The notes under the pieces were generated by a model. It made no database searches. It saw nothing but the letters and a program-made list of their open reading frames with translations, and was not told the origin of the DNA. From Kitasatospora aureofaciens (lineage in GTDB: Bacteria > Actinomycetota > Actinomycetes > Streptomycetales > Streptomycetaceae): 64,000 nt of DNA. The stretch lies in NCBI RefSeq assembly GCF_001188955.3, contig NZ_JPRF03000032.1, positions 186,001-250,000 of the forward strand. Direction: 5' to 3'. The position numbers and the translations under genes are program-made. Shown here in pieces: positions 47,620-56,353 of the stretch (its first letter is position 1; each line of letters opens with the position of its first letter).

Positions 47620-47938
47620 CGTACATGATCACGCCGACCCCGGCCAGGCAGACCAGCGCGCCCAGCACGTCGTAGCGGGTCGGCCGGAAGCCGTCCACGA
47701 CCACGCCCCACAGCAGCGACCCGGCCACGAACACCCCGCCGTAGGCGGCCAGCACCCGGCCGAAGTCCGCGTCCGGCTGCAGCGCCGCGACGAAGCCGTA
47801 CGCGCCGAGCGCCAGCACGCCCAACCCGGCCAGCCACCACGGCCGTTGCTCCCTCACGCTCTGCCAGACCAGCCAGCAGCCGCCGATCTCGGCGAGCGCG
47901 GCGAGCGCGAACAGGGCGACGGAGCGGAGGACGGCCAT
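47606..47938 (-). CDS. YnfA/UPF0060 family membrane protein
   Basis: The 110-aa protein has four membrane helices and the family motifs ALAEIGGCWLVW, GAYGFVAALQPDADFGRVLAAYGG and GVVVDGFRPTRYDVLGA. It resembles small multidrug resistance-like exporters, but the substrate is unknown. It begins 18 bp after the aminotransferase stop in the same direction. Confidence 0.92.
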   Translation of the reverse strand: MAVLRSVALFALAALAEIGGCWLVWQSVREQRPWWLAGLGVLALGAYGFVAALQPDADFGRVLAAYGGVFVAGSLLWGVVVDGFRPTRYDVLGALVCLAGVGVIMYGPRR

Positions 47939-47956
47939 GGGGCCGATCGTAGGCGC

Positions 47957-49171
47957 TCAGCTCTGCCGGTACGTCGCCAGGAAGCGCCCGATCCGGTTGA
48001 TCGCCGTCTCCAGGTCGTCGGCGCGCGGCAGGGTGACGAAGCGGAAGTGGTCCGGGCGGGGCCAGTTGAAGCCGGTGCCCTGGACGACGTGGATCTTCTC
48101 GCGCAGCAGCAGGTCCAGGACGAAGCGCTCGTCGTCGACGATCCGGTGCACGGCGGGGTCGAGCCGGGCGAAGGCGTACAGGGCGCCCTTGGGCCTGACG
48201 CAGCTGACGCCGGGGATCTCGTTGAGCGCCTTGACCGCGATGTCGCGCTGCTCGGTGAGCCGGCCGCCGGGCAGGACCAGGTCGTTGATCGACTGGTGGC
48301 CGCCGAGCGCGGCCTGGACGGCGTACTGCGCGGGTACGTTGGGGCACAGCCGCATGCCGGAGAGCATGGTCAGGCCCTCCAGGTAGTCGGTGGCGTGCTG
48401 CTTGGGGCCGGAGACGACCAGCCAGCCGCTGCGGAAGCCGGCCACCCGGTAGGCCTTGGAGAGGCCGTTGAAGGTGAGGGTGAGCACGTCGTCGGCGAGG
48501 GCGGCCAGGCAGTGGTGCTCGGTGCCGTCGTAGAGGATCTTGTCGTAGATCTCGTCGGCCAGCACCATCAGCTGGTGGCGGCGGGCCAGGTCGAGGATCC
48601 CCTCCAGGAGTTCCTTCGGGTAGACCGCGCCGGTGGGGTTGTTGGGGTTGATGACGACGATCGCCTTGGTGCGGGCGGTGATCTTGGCGGCGATGTCGTC
48701 CAGGTCCGGGTACCACTCGGCCTCTTCGTCGCACAGGTAGTGCACGGCCTTGCCGCCGGCCAGCCGGACGGACGCCGTCCACAGCGGGTAGTCCGGCATC
48801 GGGACGAGCACCTCGTCGCCGTCGTCGACCAGCGCGGTGACCGCCATCTGGATCAGCTCGGAGACGCCGTTGCCGAGGTAGACGTCGTTGACGCCGACGC
48901 CCTCGACCCCGCGCTGCTGGTAGTACTGCACGACCGCGCGCCGGGCCGGCAGGATGCCGCGGGAGTCGCTGTAGCCGTGCGCCGAGGGCAGGTTGCGGAT
49001 GATGTCCTGGATGATCTCCTCGGGCGCCTCGAAGCCGAACGGTGCCGGGTTGCCGGTGTTCAGGCGCAGCACGCTGTGCCCGGCCTCCTCCAGGGCGTTG
49101 GCCTGGTCGACCACCGGCCCCCGGATCTCGTAGCACACGTCATTCAGCTTGCTGGACTGCCGAAACTCCAT
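47957..49171 (-). CDS. PLP-dependent aminotransferase (AlaA-like, class I)
   Basis: The 404-aa protein is a fold-type I aminotransferase: LRLNTGNPAPFGF, HGYSDSRGILPAR, the cofactor Asn in INPNNPTGAVYP, Asp-x-Tyr in LADEIYDKI, the PLP lysine in NGLSKAYRVAGFRSGW and the substrate-carboxylate arginine in HFRFVTLP. This profile matches glutamate-pyruvate (alanine) aminotransferases. The ATG MEFRQSSKLNDVCYEIRG is the conserved family start. It is divergent from an HxlR regulator. Confidence 0.93.
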   Translation of the reverse strand: MEFRQSSKLNDVCYEIRGPVVDQANALEEAGHSVLRLNTGNPAPFGFEAPEEIIQDIIRNLPSAHGYSDSRGILPARRAVVQYYQQRGVEGVGVNDVYLGNGVSELIQMAVTALVDDGDEVLVPMPDYPLWTASVRLAGGKAVHYLCDEEAEWYPDLDDIAAKITARTKAIVVINPNNPTGAVYPKELLEGILDLARRHQLMVLADEIYDKILYDGTEHHCLAALADDVLTLTFNGLSKAYRVAGFRSGWLVVSGPKQHATDYLEGLTMLSGMRLCPNVPAQYAVQAALGGHQSINDLVLPGGRLTEQRDIAVKALNEIPGVSCVRPKGALYAFARLDPAVHRIVDDERFVLDLLLREKIHVVQGTGFNWPRPDHFRFVTLPRADDLETAINRIGRFLATYRQS

Positions 49172-49233
49172 CTGCGGCCTCCCGACCGTCACCACCGCTC
49201 CGTTGCTTCTGCTTTGTTCTACCAAGCTGGCAC

Positions 49234-49261
49234 TTGGAAAGTCCAACCTCTTGGCTATGCT
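49234..49261 (+). promoter_or_regulatory. leaderless promoter with overlapping palindromic operator
   Basis: TTGGAA (-35), a 16-bp spacer and TATGCT (-10) end 7 nt before the HxlR ATG. TTGGA aag TCCAA (49234-49246) is a perfect inverted repeat over the -35, a probable autoregulatory operator. Confidence 0.6.
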
Positions 49262-49268
49262 GATCCAC

Positions 49269-49652
49269 ATGTCACGCCGAAGCTACGACCAGTACTGCGC
49301 CGTCGCCCGCGCCCTGGACGCGGTGGGGGAGCGCTGGAGCCTCCTGATCGTCCGTGAACTCCTGGGCGGCCCGCGCCGCTACACCGACCTGCACGCCGAC
49401 CTGCCCGGCGTCTCCACCGACATCCTCGCCGCCCGGCTCAAGCAGCTGGAGGGCGAAGGGCTCGTGGAACGGCGGCGGCTGGAACGGCCGGCCAACGCGA
49501 CGGTGTACGAGCTGACCGAGCGCGGACGCGAACTGCGGCCGGTGATCGAGGCGCTGGGAGCGTGGGGGCTGAGTGCCCTGGGCGAACAGCGGCCCACCGA
49601 CGCGGTGCGCGAGCACTGGTTCACGGCGCCGAAGGCGGCGGTCCCGGGCTGA
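49269..49652 (+). CDS. HxlR-family winged-helix regulator
   Basis: The 127-aa protein is a one-domain HxlR regulator: YCAVARALDAVGERWSLLIV, RYTDLHADLPGVSTDILAAR (recognition helix), ANATVYELTERGREL (wing). The ATG was chosen because the promoter -10 lies 7 nt upstream, which implies a leaderless mRNA. It shares a 97-bp region with the divergent aminotransferase gene and may control it. Confidence 0.93.
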   Translation: MSRRSYDQYCAVARALDAVGERWSLLIVRELLGGPRRYTDLHADLPGVSTDILAARLKQLEGEGLVERRRLERPANATVYELTERGRELRPVIEALGAWGLSALGEQRPTDAVREHWFTAPKAAVPG

Positions 49653-49680
49653 GTCCTCGGGAGCCGCCGGAAGGCGGTGG

Positions 49681-49720
49681 CGGGGCGGCGGCAAGGCCCC
49701 CGTCGCCGGCCGCCGCCCCG
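49681..49720 (+). terminator. 12-bp perfect stem with 16-nt loop
   Basis: CGGGGCGGCGGC and its complement at 49709-49720, 28 bp after the HxlR stop. Confidence 0.65.
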
Positions 49721-49856
49721 TGGTCCCAGGATGGCGCGGACCGATAAACGCCCGGTGGACGCCGAATGAGCGGCCCGACCCCGGCGGAACTGGTTGGTAA
49801 GTGCACACGTACGATCGTCGGGTCGCGGAGCCATCTCAGGAGAGCGGAGGCAGTCC

Positions 49857-50645
49857 GTGCCCACCACCAGCCGCAGCTACGCCAGCTACGTCGCCGTCGG
49901 CGACTCCTTCACCGAAGGCATGTGCGACGACCTCCATCCCGACGGCCACTACCGCGGCTGGGCCGACCGGGTCGCCTCCGCGCTGGCCGCCGAGGCCGGG
50001 GCCGGCGGGGACTTCCGCTACGCCAACCTCGCCGTCCGCGGCAAGCTCATCGGCCAGATCCACGACGAACAGCTCGCCACCGCAGTCGGGATGGGCGCCG
50101 AACTCGTCACCCTGGCCGGCGGCCTCAACGACGTGCTGCGCCCCGGCTGCGACATCGCCCGGGTCGAGCGGCTACTCGGCCGCTGCGCCGCCGAACTGCG
50201 CGCCACCGGCGCCACCGTGGTGCTGTTCACCAGCACCGACCCCACCCGCCGACTGGCCGGCAGCGCCCGGCTGCTGCCCGCCATCCTGCGGATGAAGGCC
50301 TTCGTGCAGGAACTCGGGCAGCAGGACGGCTTCGCCGTCGTCGACCTGTTCTCCGCGCCCTGCTTCGACGACCGCCGGCTCTGGGCCGAGGACCGGCTGC
50401 ACCTGTCGCCCGAGGGTCACCGCCGGGTCGCCGAGGGCGTACTGGAGGCGCTCGGCCGCCCCACCGCCTCCGACTGGCGCGCCCCGCTGCCCGCCGCCGC
50501 CCCGCCCGGCCGCGCCGAGAAGCTGCGCTCGGACGCCCGATGGCTGGGCGCCCACCTCGGCCCGTGGATCGGCCGCCGCCTCACCGGCCGCTCCTCCGGC
50601 GACGGCCGCCCGCCGAAGCGGCCGGAGCTGCTGCCCTACCGGTAG
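49857..50645 (+). CDS. cytoplasmic SGNH/GDSL hydrolase
   Basis: The 262-aa protein has the SGNH blocks: VAVGDSFTEGMCDD (Ser), YANLAVRGKLIGQI (block II Gly), TLAGGLNDVLRP (block III Asn) and EDRLHLSPEGHRRVA (Asp and His). There is no signal peptide. GGAGG (49846-49850) lies 6 nt before the GTG start. It resembles the intracellular SGNH hydrolases common in Streptomyces. Its C-terminus is basic and overlaps the convergent GNAT gene by 10 bp. Confidence 0.92.
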   Translation: MPTTSRSYASYVAVGDSFTEGMCDDLHPDGHYRGWADRVASALAAEAGAGGDFRYANLAVRGKLIGQIHDEQLATAVGMGAELVTLAGGLNDVLRPGCDIARVERLLGRCAAELRATGATVVLFTSTDPTRRLAGSARLLPAILRMKAFVQELGQQDGFAVVDLFSAPCFDDRRLWAEDRLHLSPEGHRRVAEGVLEALGRPTASDWRAPLPAAAPPGRAEKLRSDARWLGAHLGPWIGRRLTGRSSGDGRPPKRPELLPYR

Positions 50646-51301
50646 GTCCCCTCCGGGGTCTCCGCCTCCAGGACCAGGCTCGCCATCGGGGCGCGGGTGG
50701 TCCAGCCGAGCGCCGTGTACAGCCCCTGGCCGGCCGCCGTGCCGACCAGTACCCCGGTCCGGGCGCCCGCCTCGTACGCGCCGGACTGCAGGGCCCGCAT
50801 CACCACCGAGCCCAGGCCCCGGCGGCGGTGGTCGGGGGCGGTGACGATCTGGTCCGGCACGGCCACCGCACCCGCCAGGCCCGCCTGGCCGCGGGCGGCG
50901 AGGTGCCCCTCCTCGCTGCGCACCAGGGCGCGCAGGACGCCGCCGCGGGCCCAGGTGGTCAGGGTGTAGCCGGCCGGCGGGGCGGGCTCTTCGACGGTGA
51001 GCGGGGTGGTCATCAGGAAGCCGGGCTGGTCCAGCCGCCACTGCGGGCCCAGCCACGGCCGTACGGTGTCGTCCTCGGCGAACAGCTTGAGCCAGGTGGT
51101 CGGCGCGGTGGTCGTCTCGGCGAGCTTGCGGACCTCGGCTTCGGTCGGTTCGGGCAGCACGTGCCGCGCCACCTCCCCGGTCGGCGCGCCGACGTCGATG
51201 GTCCAGCCCCAGGGCTGCCCCACCGGATCGGCCGCGCCCCGGGAGGCGACCCAGCCGCTGATCCACATCCGGACCAGCTCGGTGACGTTCGGCTGCGGCA
51301 T
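50636..51301 (-). CDS. GNAT-family acetyltransferase
   Basis: The 221-aa protein has an N-terminal helical extension (VTELVRMWISGWVASRG, about 1-90) and a GNAT domain with the acetyl-CoA motif DQIVTAPDHRRRGLGSVVMR (Q/R-x-x-G-x-G/A) and a late VGTAAGQGLYTALGW motif. The acceptor is unknown. ATG MPQPNV was preferred over a GTG three codons earlier. Confidence 0.88.
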   Translation of the reverse strand: MPQPNVTELVRMWISGWVASRGAADPVGQPWGWTIDVGAPTGEVARHVLPEPTEAEVRKLAETTTAPTTWLKLFAEDDTVRPWLGPQWRLDQPGFLMTTPLTVEEPAPPAGYTLTTWARGGVLRALVRSEEGHLAARGQAGLAGAVAVPDQIVTAPDHRRRGLGSVVMRALQSGAYEAGARTGVLVGTAAGQGLYTALGWTTRAPMASLVLEAETPEGTYR

Positions 51302-51435
51302 GGCGCCCACCCCCGTGAGTACGCGTGTACGTGAGTAATAGTCTTATCTCCATCTGGCACCTTACCGGCCCGAGGGCGGCTCCGCCCAGTAGGATTCCCG
51401 CTTCAAGGCAACCAGCAGTTGAGAGGACCCGGACC

Positions 51436-52362
51436 GTGAGCGAGACCGAGTCGCCGCAGGACCCCACGGCGGCCGCGCCGACTCCGCTCCAGTCCGACTG
51501 CGGCAACTGCTTCGGACTCTGCTGCGTCGCCCTGCCCTTCGCCGCCGGCACCGACTTCGCCGTCAACAAGGCCGCCGGCAGCGCCTGCCGCAACCTGCAG
51601 ACGGACTTCAGCTGCGGCATCCACGCCCGGCTGCGCGACAGCGGATTCCAGGGCTGCACCGTCTACGACTGCTTCGGCGCCGGACAGCGGGTCTCCCAGA
51701 TCACCTTCGGCGGCGTCAGCTGGCGCGAGGAGCCCGACAACGCCAAGCCGATGTCCGACGTGTTCCCGATCGTGCGGCAGCTCCACGAACTGCTCTCGTA
51801 CCTCACCGAGGCGCTCACCTTCGCGCCCGCCCGCCCCCTCCACGCCGAACTGCGGCAGGCCCTCGAAGAGACCGACCGCCTCGCCGCCGGCACCCCCGAG
51901 GAGATCCTCGCCGTCGACGTCCCGGCCCACCGCGGGCGGATCAGCGACCTCCTGCTGCGCGCCGGCGAACTCGTCCGCGCCGCCGTCCCCCGCCGCCGCG
52001 AACACCGCGGCGCCGACCTCTTCGGCGCCCGCCTGCGCGGCGCCGACCTCCAGGGCGCCAACCTGCGCGGCGCGCTCCTCGTCGCCGCCGACCTCTCCGG
52101 AGCCGACCTCCGACTCGCCGACCTCATCGGCGCCGACCTGCGCGACGCCAACCTCGCCGGGGCCGACCTCAGCACGGCCCTCTTCCTCACCCAAATCCAG
52201 CTCAACGCCGCCCGCGGCGACGCCACCACCCGTCTCCCGGCCACCCTCACCCGCCCCACCCACTGGCCCGAGACCGCCCCGGCGGCCACGACCGACCGCA
52301 AGCCCCGCAGCGGCCCCCGCCCGCAGGGCGGCGGCCGCTCAGGCCGCCCGCGCCGCCGCTAG
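51436..52362 (+). CDS. Cys-rich plus pentapeptide-repeat protein
   Basis: The 308-aa protein has a Cys-rich N-terminal domain (CGNCFGLCCVALPF, ACRNLQTDFSCGIHARL, CTVYDCFGAG), possibly a metal-binding YkgJ-like unit. A helical region follows, then about eight pentapeptide repeats of the A(D/N)LxG form (GADLFGARLRGADLQGANL, then ADLSGADLRLADL) that form a right-handed quadrilateral helix. The tail is basic and Pro-rich. AGAGGA lies upstream of the GTG start. Homologues occur widely in Streptomyces, and the function is unknown. Confidence 0.88.
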   Translation: MSETESPQDPTAAAPTPLQSDCGNCFGLCCVALPFAAGTDFAVNKAAGSACRNLQTDFSCGIHARLRDSGFQGCTVYDCFGAGQRVSQITFGGVSWREEPDNAKPMSDVFPIVRQLHELLSYLTEALTFAPARPLHAELRQALEETDRLAAGTPEEILAVDVPAHRGRISDLLLRAGELVRAAVPRRREHRGADLFGARLRGADLQGANLRGALLVAADLSGADLRLADLIGADLRDANLAGADLSTALFLTQIQLNAARGDATTRLPATLTRPTHWPETAPAATTDRKPRSGPRPQGGGRSGRPRRR

Positions 52363-52387
52363 GGCCGGTCCGGCAGGATCCGCGTGG

Positions 52388-53119
52388 TCAGGACGTGAGC
52401 ATCCGTGACCGCAGGGCGTCGATGCGGTCGCGGTCGAGGCCGACAGTGCCGGTGACGTACGCCTCGACGGAGCCGTAGCGGGTGGCGAGGTCGGCGAGGG
52501 CGAGGCGGATGACGGTTTCCGGGGCGCGGCCGTAGCCGGGCCAGCGGAGGGTCTCGCCGGGGTGGGCGGCGTGCCAGTCGGCGACGAGGTGCGCGGTGGC
52601 GTGCTCGGTGAGGGCGAAGTCGGCGGCGATGTCGTCCTCGGAGACGCCGAGCAGGGTGAGCACCAGGGCGGCGATCAACCCGGTGCGGTCCTTTCCGGAC
52701 ATGCAGTGGAAGACCACGGGGGCCTCGGCGGCGCTGATCACCTCCAAGGTCCGGCGGATCTCCTTGACCCCGTCCTCGGCGACCTCGGCGAAGCGGTCGG
52801 CGAGGTAGCGCCAGGGGTCGAGCTCCGGGTCGATCGAGGCCTGGTCGTACGGGCGGTGCTCGATCGAGAGGTTGTGGAAGTCCAGCCCGTCGAAGTCGGG
52901 GACCCGTCCCTTGGCGGCGATCTCCCAGTCGTAGCGCAGGTCGATCACGGTCCGCACGCCGAGGGCCCGGAGCTTTTCCAGGTCGGCGGGGGAGGACTTG
53001 CCGAGCGAGTCGGAGCGGTAGAGCAGGCCCCGGCGGACGGTCCGTCCGTCGGCGGCCGAACAGCCGCCCAGGTCGCGGAAGTTGTGCAGGGCCTCGAACT
53101 CGATGTGACGCGTTGACAT
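52388..53119 (-). CDS. tyrosine-protein phosphatase (dual-specificity/PtpB-like)
   Basis: The 243-aa protein has the Cys-x5-Arg phosphatase loop HCMSGKDRTG (about residue 146), the N-terminal NFRDLGG motif with GLLYRSDSL, and VIDLRYDWE, all typical of the bacterial PtpB/MptpB-like group. Members act on phosphotyrosine or phosphoinositides. A GTG three codons earlier is an alternative start. Confidence 0.93.
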   Translation of the reverse strand: MSTRHIEFEALHNFRDLGGCSAADGRTVRRGLLYRSDSLGKSSPADLEKLRALGVRTVIDLRYDWEIAAKGRVPDFDGLDFHNLSIEHRPYDQASIDPELDPWRYLADRFAEVAEDGVKEIRRTLEVISAAEAPVVFHCMSGKDRTGLIAALVLTLLGVSEDDIAADFALTEHATAHLVADWHAAHPGETLRWPGYGRAPETVIRLALADLATRYGSVEAYVTGTVGLDRDRIDALRSRMLTS

Positions 53120-53142
53120 GTGCCGCACTCTAGCCAGCGCGG

Positions 53143-53772
53143 TCAGGGGGTGTACCCCCGGGCGAGGAGTTCGAAGGCGCGGTCGGCGTCGGCGGCGGCC
53201 TCGGGGTGGAGGTCGTCGGCGGTGCGGCCGCCCTCGTGGATGCGACGCCAGTTGTGCAGGGCGAGGACGCGTTGGGTGGCGGTGACCTGGGCGGCGAGCA
53301 GCTGGGCGGTGAGCTCGCGGGGCGGGGCGAGGTCGGGGGCCTCGCGCAGGGCGTCGGCGAGGGACCGTTCGGCGCGGGCCACGTACGCGCCGACCCGGGC
53401 GGCCAGGCTGGGGGTGCCGTAGACCAGGGAGGTGAAGGCCAGCACCTGGGGGTGGTCGTTGAGGCCGGTGACCGGATCCCGCCGGGCCAGGCCGTCGAGG
53501 AAGTCCCGGCGCAGGGCGTCGAGCACCGTCTCACCCTCGCCCCGGCCCCGGACCACGTCCGCCGCCTGCTCCTGGTGGTCGGCGAAGCGGTGGACGACCA
53601 GGTCCTCCTTGCTGCCGAAGTAGCTGAACAGGGTCGGCTTGGAGACCTCGGCGGCCGCCGCGACGTCCGCCACCGAGACCTGGTCGAAGCCGTGCTCCAG
53701 GAAGAGCGCGATGGCGGCCTCGGAGATGGCCCGCCGTGTCCGTTCCTTCTTGAGCTCTCGCAGTCCACTCAT
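53143..53772 (-). CDS. TetR-family transcriptional regulator
   Basis: The 209-aa protein has a TetR helix-turn-helix (about residues 8-55; ISEAAIALFLEHGFDQVSVA, SKPTLFSYFGSKEDLVVHRF) and a helical effector domain. A direct repeat TTGACCCGG in its upstream region is a candidate operator. The target gene is not evident from the context. Confidence 0.93.
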   Translation of the reverse strand: MSGLRELKKERTRRAISEAAIALFLEHGFDQVSVADVAAAAEVSKPTLFSYFGSKEDLVVHRFADHQEQAADVVRGRGEGETVLDALRRDFLDGLARRDPVTGLNDHPQVLAFTSLVYGTPSLAARVGAYVARAERSLADALREAPDLAPPRELTAQLLAAQVTATQRVLALHNWRRIHEGGRTADDLHPEAAADADRAFELLARGYTP

Positions 53773-53795
53773 GCGGGCCAGGCTAGCAGCCAGGC

Positions 53796-53821
53796 TTGAC
53801 CCGGGAAGGTTATTGACCCGG
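53796..53821. promoter_or_regulatory. direct repeat TTGACCCGG upstream of tetR
   Basis: Two identical 9-bp units at 53796-53804 and 53813-53821, 17 bp apart, in the 75-bp gap before the TetR start. The unit GGGTCA recurs in inverted form nearby (53845-53850). Confidence 0.45.
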
Positions 53822-53847
53822 TAGGATAAATGTCGGGTCGGCCTGGG

Positions 53848-54237
53848 TCACCCGCCCGCGCGCCGGGCGGTCACCTCGATCTCGATCCGCATCCGGGGGT
53901 CGGCGAGGCCGCACACCTGCATCGTCGCGGCCGGCCGGACGTCGCCGAAGCAGCGGCGCAGGACCGGCTAGCAGGGTTCGAAGTCGGCGCGCTCGGGCAG
54001 CAGGTAGCGTACCCGCACCACGTCGGCGAAGCCGCAGCCCGCCTCGGCGAGTGCGGACCCGATGTTGCGCAGGCACTGCTCGGCCTGCTCCACCACGTCC
54101 TCGGAGATGGTCATGGTGGTGTAGTCGAAGCCGGTCGTGCCGGACACGTGCACCCAGTCGCCGTCGACCACGGCACGGGCGTAGCCGATCTGCTCCTCGA
54201 AGGTGGAACCGCTGAGTACCGCGCGTCGCTCTGTCAT
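53848..54237 (-). pseudogene. RidA family gene interrupted by an in-frame TAG
   Basis: The frame from MTERRAVLSGSTFEEQIGYA through VHVSGTTGFDYTTMTI and RYLLPERADFEPC is a normal RidA protein. A TAG at 53968-53970 stops it after 89 residues. The same frame continues without shift through PVLRRCFGDVRPAATMQVCG and RMRIEIEVTARR to a TGA, giving the usual 129-codon length. TAG is one base from TGG (Trp), the residue often found there. It is a nonsense pseudogene, a read-through gene or a sequencing error. It is divergent from a LysR gene. Confidence 0.85.
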
Positions 54238-54309
54238 GCGCCGAACGCTAGGTGGCCTGCGGGGATACGTCCAATACTCCTGCGGCGCCCGTCTGATATC
54301 CCTGGCGGT

Positions 54310-55203
54310 ATGGAACGCCCCGAACTCCCCCTGCCGCAGCTGCACGCCTTCGTCGTGCTCGCCGAGGAGCTGCACTTCGGCCGGGCCGCTGCCCGCCTCG
54401 GCGTCGCCCAGCCGCCGCTGAGCCAGCAGATCCGCCGTCTGGAGGAGAAGGTCGGCCACCCGCTGTTCCTCCGGGCGCCCAGCGGCATCACCCTGACCCC
54501 GGCCGGGCGCGAACTCCTGCCCGCCGCGCGCCGGGCCCTGGGAGAGCTCGCGGACGGGCTGGCCGCCGCCCGGGCCGTCGGCAGTGGCGAGGCGGGCCGG
54601 CTGCGGATCGGGTTCTCCGCCTCACTGGCCCTGACCGTCCTGCCCGGCCTGCTGCGCGGCTACCGGGAGCGCCACCCCGGTGTGCGGCTGGACGTACGGG
54701 AGATGACCGGCGCCCCGCAGCTCGCCGCACTGCGCGACCGCCGCATCGACGTCGGCCTGCTGCGCGAACCACCTGCCGACGCGCCGGAGTTGTGCTTCCG
54801 TACGGTGCTCAGCGAACCCTTCGTCGCCGTGCTCCCGGCGCACCACCCGCTGGCCGCCCAACGGACCGTCCGGCTCGGGCAGCTGGCGGACGAGCCGTTC
54901 GTGCTGCTGCCCCGGGAGGAGGGGCCGCCGCTGTACGACCGGATCACCGGCCTGTGCGCCGGGGCGGGCTTCACCCCGCGGATCGGGCAGCACGCGGTGG
55001 AGTGGCAGACGGTGTGCGCCCTGGTCGGGGCCGGCCTGGGCGTCTCACTGGCCCCGGCGAGCATCCGCCGGATCCGGCTGCGGGGCGTCGCCTTCCGCCC
55101 GGTCGACCCCGGCACCGCCCGCACCCACTCCGCCCTCGCCTGGCGCGCCGACGACCGGAGCCCCCTGCTGAGCCACCTGCTGGCGCTGGCGGTGGCGTCC
55201 TAG
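54310..55203 (+). CDS. LysR-family transcriptional regulator
   Basis: The 297-aa protein has an intact winged helix (LHAFVVLAEELHFGRAAARL, AQPPLSQQIRRLEEKVGH) and an effector domain (GRLRIGFSASLALTVLPGLL, VGLLREPPADAPE, VCALVGAGLGVSLAPASI). It is divergent from the broken RidA gene, 72 bp away, which is its likely former target. Confidence 0.94.
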   Translation: MERPELPLPQLHAFVVLAEELHFGRAAARLGVAQPPLSQQIRRLEEKVGHPLFLRAPSGITLTPAGRELLPAARRALGELADGLAAARAVGSGEAGRLRIGFSASLALTVLPGLLRGYRERHPGVRLDVREMTGAPQLAALRDRRIDVGLLREPPADAPELCFRTVLSEPFVAVLPAHHPLAAQRTVRLGQLADEPFVLLPREEGPPLYDRITGLCAGAGFTPRIGQHAVEWQTVCALVGAGLGVSLAPASIRRIRLRGVAFRPVDPGTARTHSALAWRADDRSPLLSHLLALAVAS

Positions 55204-56099
55204 ACGCTGCGGTCGGCGAGCACCTCGCGGACGACGTGGCGGGCGTTGGCAGTCAGCGCCGGGTCGGTGTGGCGGTAGTACGGGATCGTCACCAGGGCGA
55301 TGGAGAAGGCCCAGGCCCGGCCGCGGGCCCACATCGCGTCGTCGGCGCGCAGGGCGGCGCGGAAGGCGGGGCGGGCGGAGGCGGGGAGCAGGTTCCAGGC
55401 GGCGATCAGGTCGGCGGTGGGGTCGCCGACGCCCATCAGGGCGAAGTCGATGACGGCGGCGAGCCGGCCGGATCTGTTGAGCAGCAGGTTGCCGGGGGTG
55501 AGGTCGCCGTGCATCCAGACCGGCGGGCCGGCGTACTCGGGGAGGCGGAGCGCCTTGTCCCACAGGGCGGTTGCGGCCGCGGTGTCGATCGTGCCGGCGA
55601 GCTGGGCGATCGCCGCGCGGGTGGAGCCGTCCCGGGAGGCGAGCGGCACGCTGCGGTGGCCGGCCGGGGCGCCGGCGGGGTTGACGGAGCGCAGGGCGTT
55701 GACGAAGCCCGCCAGGTCGCGGGCCAGCGCCTCGGGTGCGGCGAGCACGCCGACCGCCGGATTGACGCCGTCGAGCCAGCGCACCACCGACCACTCCCAC
55801 GGGTAGTTCGCGGCCGGGCGGCCGACGGCCAGCGGGGCGGGGACGGGCAGCGGCAGCTGCGGTGCCAGCCGGGGCAGCCACTGGTGTTCGCGGCGGACGT
55901 CACCGGCGGCCCACTCCACCCGGGGCAGCCGGACGGCGAGTTCGGGCCCGAGCCGGAACATCGCGTTGTCCGTCCCGGCGGACCCTACGGGCGTGACCGG
56001 AAGGCCCACCCACTGCGGGAACTGGGCGGAGATCAACCGCCGTACCAGGGCCGCGTCGACGACCGGTTCATCGGGGTGCATCCGGGCGGCAGCGCACAT
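55200..56099 (-). CDS. aminoglycoside phosphotransferase-family kinase
   Basis: The 299-aa protein has the APH kinase motifs: DNAMFRLG at the nucleotide site, WSVVRWLDGVNP hinge, the catalytic loop VWMHGDLTPGNLLL and the metal motif AVIDFALMGVGDPTADL (Ala in the usual DFG glycine position). The substrate may be an antibiotic or a small alcohol. The ATG was chosen because a TACGCT hexamer lies 7 nt upstream; another ATG lies six codons downstream. It overlaps the LysR stop by 4 bp. Confidence 0.9.
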   Translation of the reverse strand: MCAAARMHPDEPVVDAALVRRLISAQFPQWVGLPVTPVGSAGTDNAMFRLGPELAVRLPRVEWAAGDVRREHQWLPRLAPQLPLPVPAPLAVGRPAANYPWEWSVVRWLDGVNPAVGVLAAPEALARDLAGFVNALRSVNPAGAPAGHRSVPLASRDGSTRAAIAQLAGTIDTAAATALWDKALRLPEYAGPPVWMHGDLTPGNLLLNRSGRLAAVIDFALMGVGDPTADLIAAWNLLPASARPAFRAALRADDAMWARGRAWAFSIALVTIPYYRHTDPALTANARHVVREVLADRSV

Positions 56100-56106
56100 G
56101 CCCGGC

Positions 56107-56112
56107 AGCGTA
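56107..56112 (-). promoter_or_regulatory. -10 element of a probable leaderless promoter
   Basis: TACGCT on the minus strand ends 7 nt before the phosphotransferase ATG, with no ribosome binding site. Confidence 0.4.
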
Positions 56113-56353
56113 CAGCGCAGATCGCCGGGGATCAGCCGGATTCGCGAACTGCGCACACGACTTCGATCAGCACGGGGTCCGGCCGAGTTCCAGCCGCCGG
56201 CCACCACGGCGCCACCCGCCCGTCACCCGCCGGTCGCCGGCGGGGGAGACCGCGCCACGCCCGCCGCCCTGGGCGCGGCCGGTGGCCGTCACCGGTACCT
56301 GCCAGAATGCAGGGCGTACGGCGAAAGCACTGAAGGAGAAGGTGACCGGCTTC

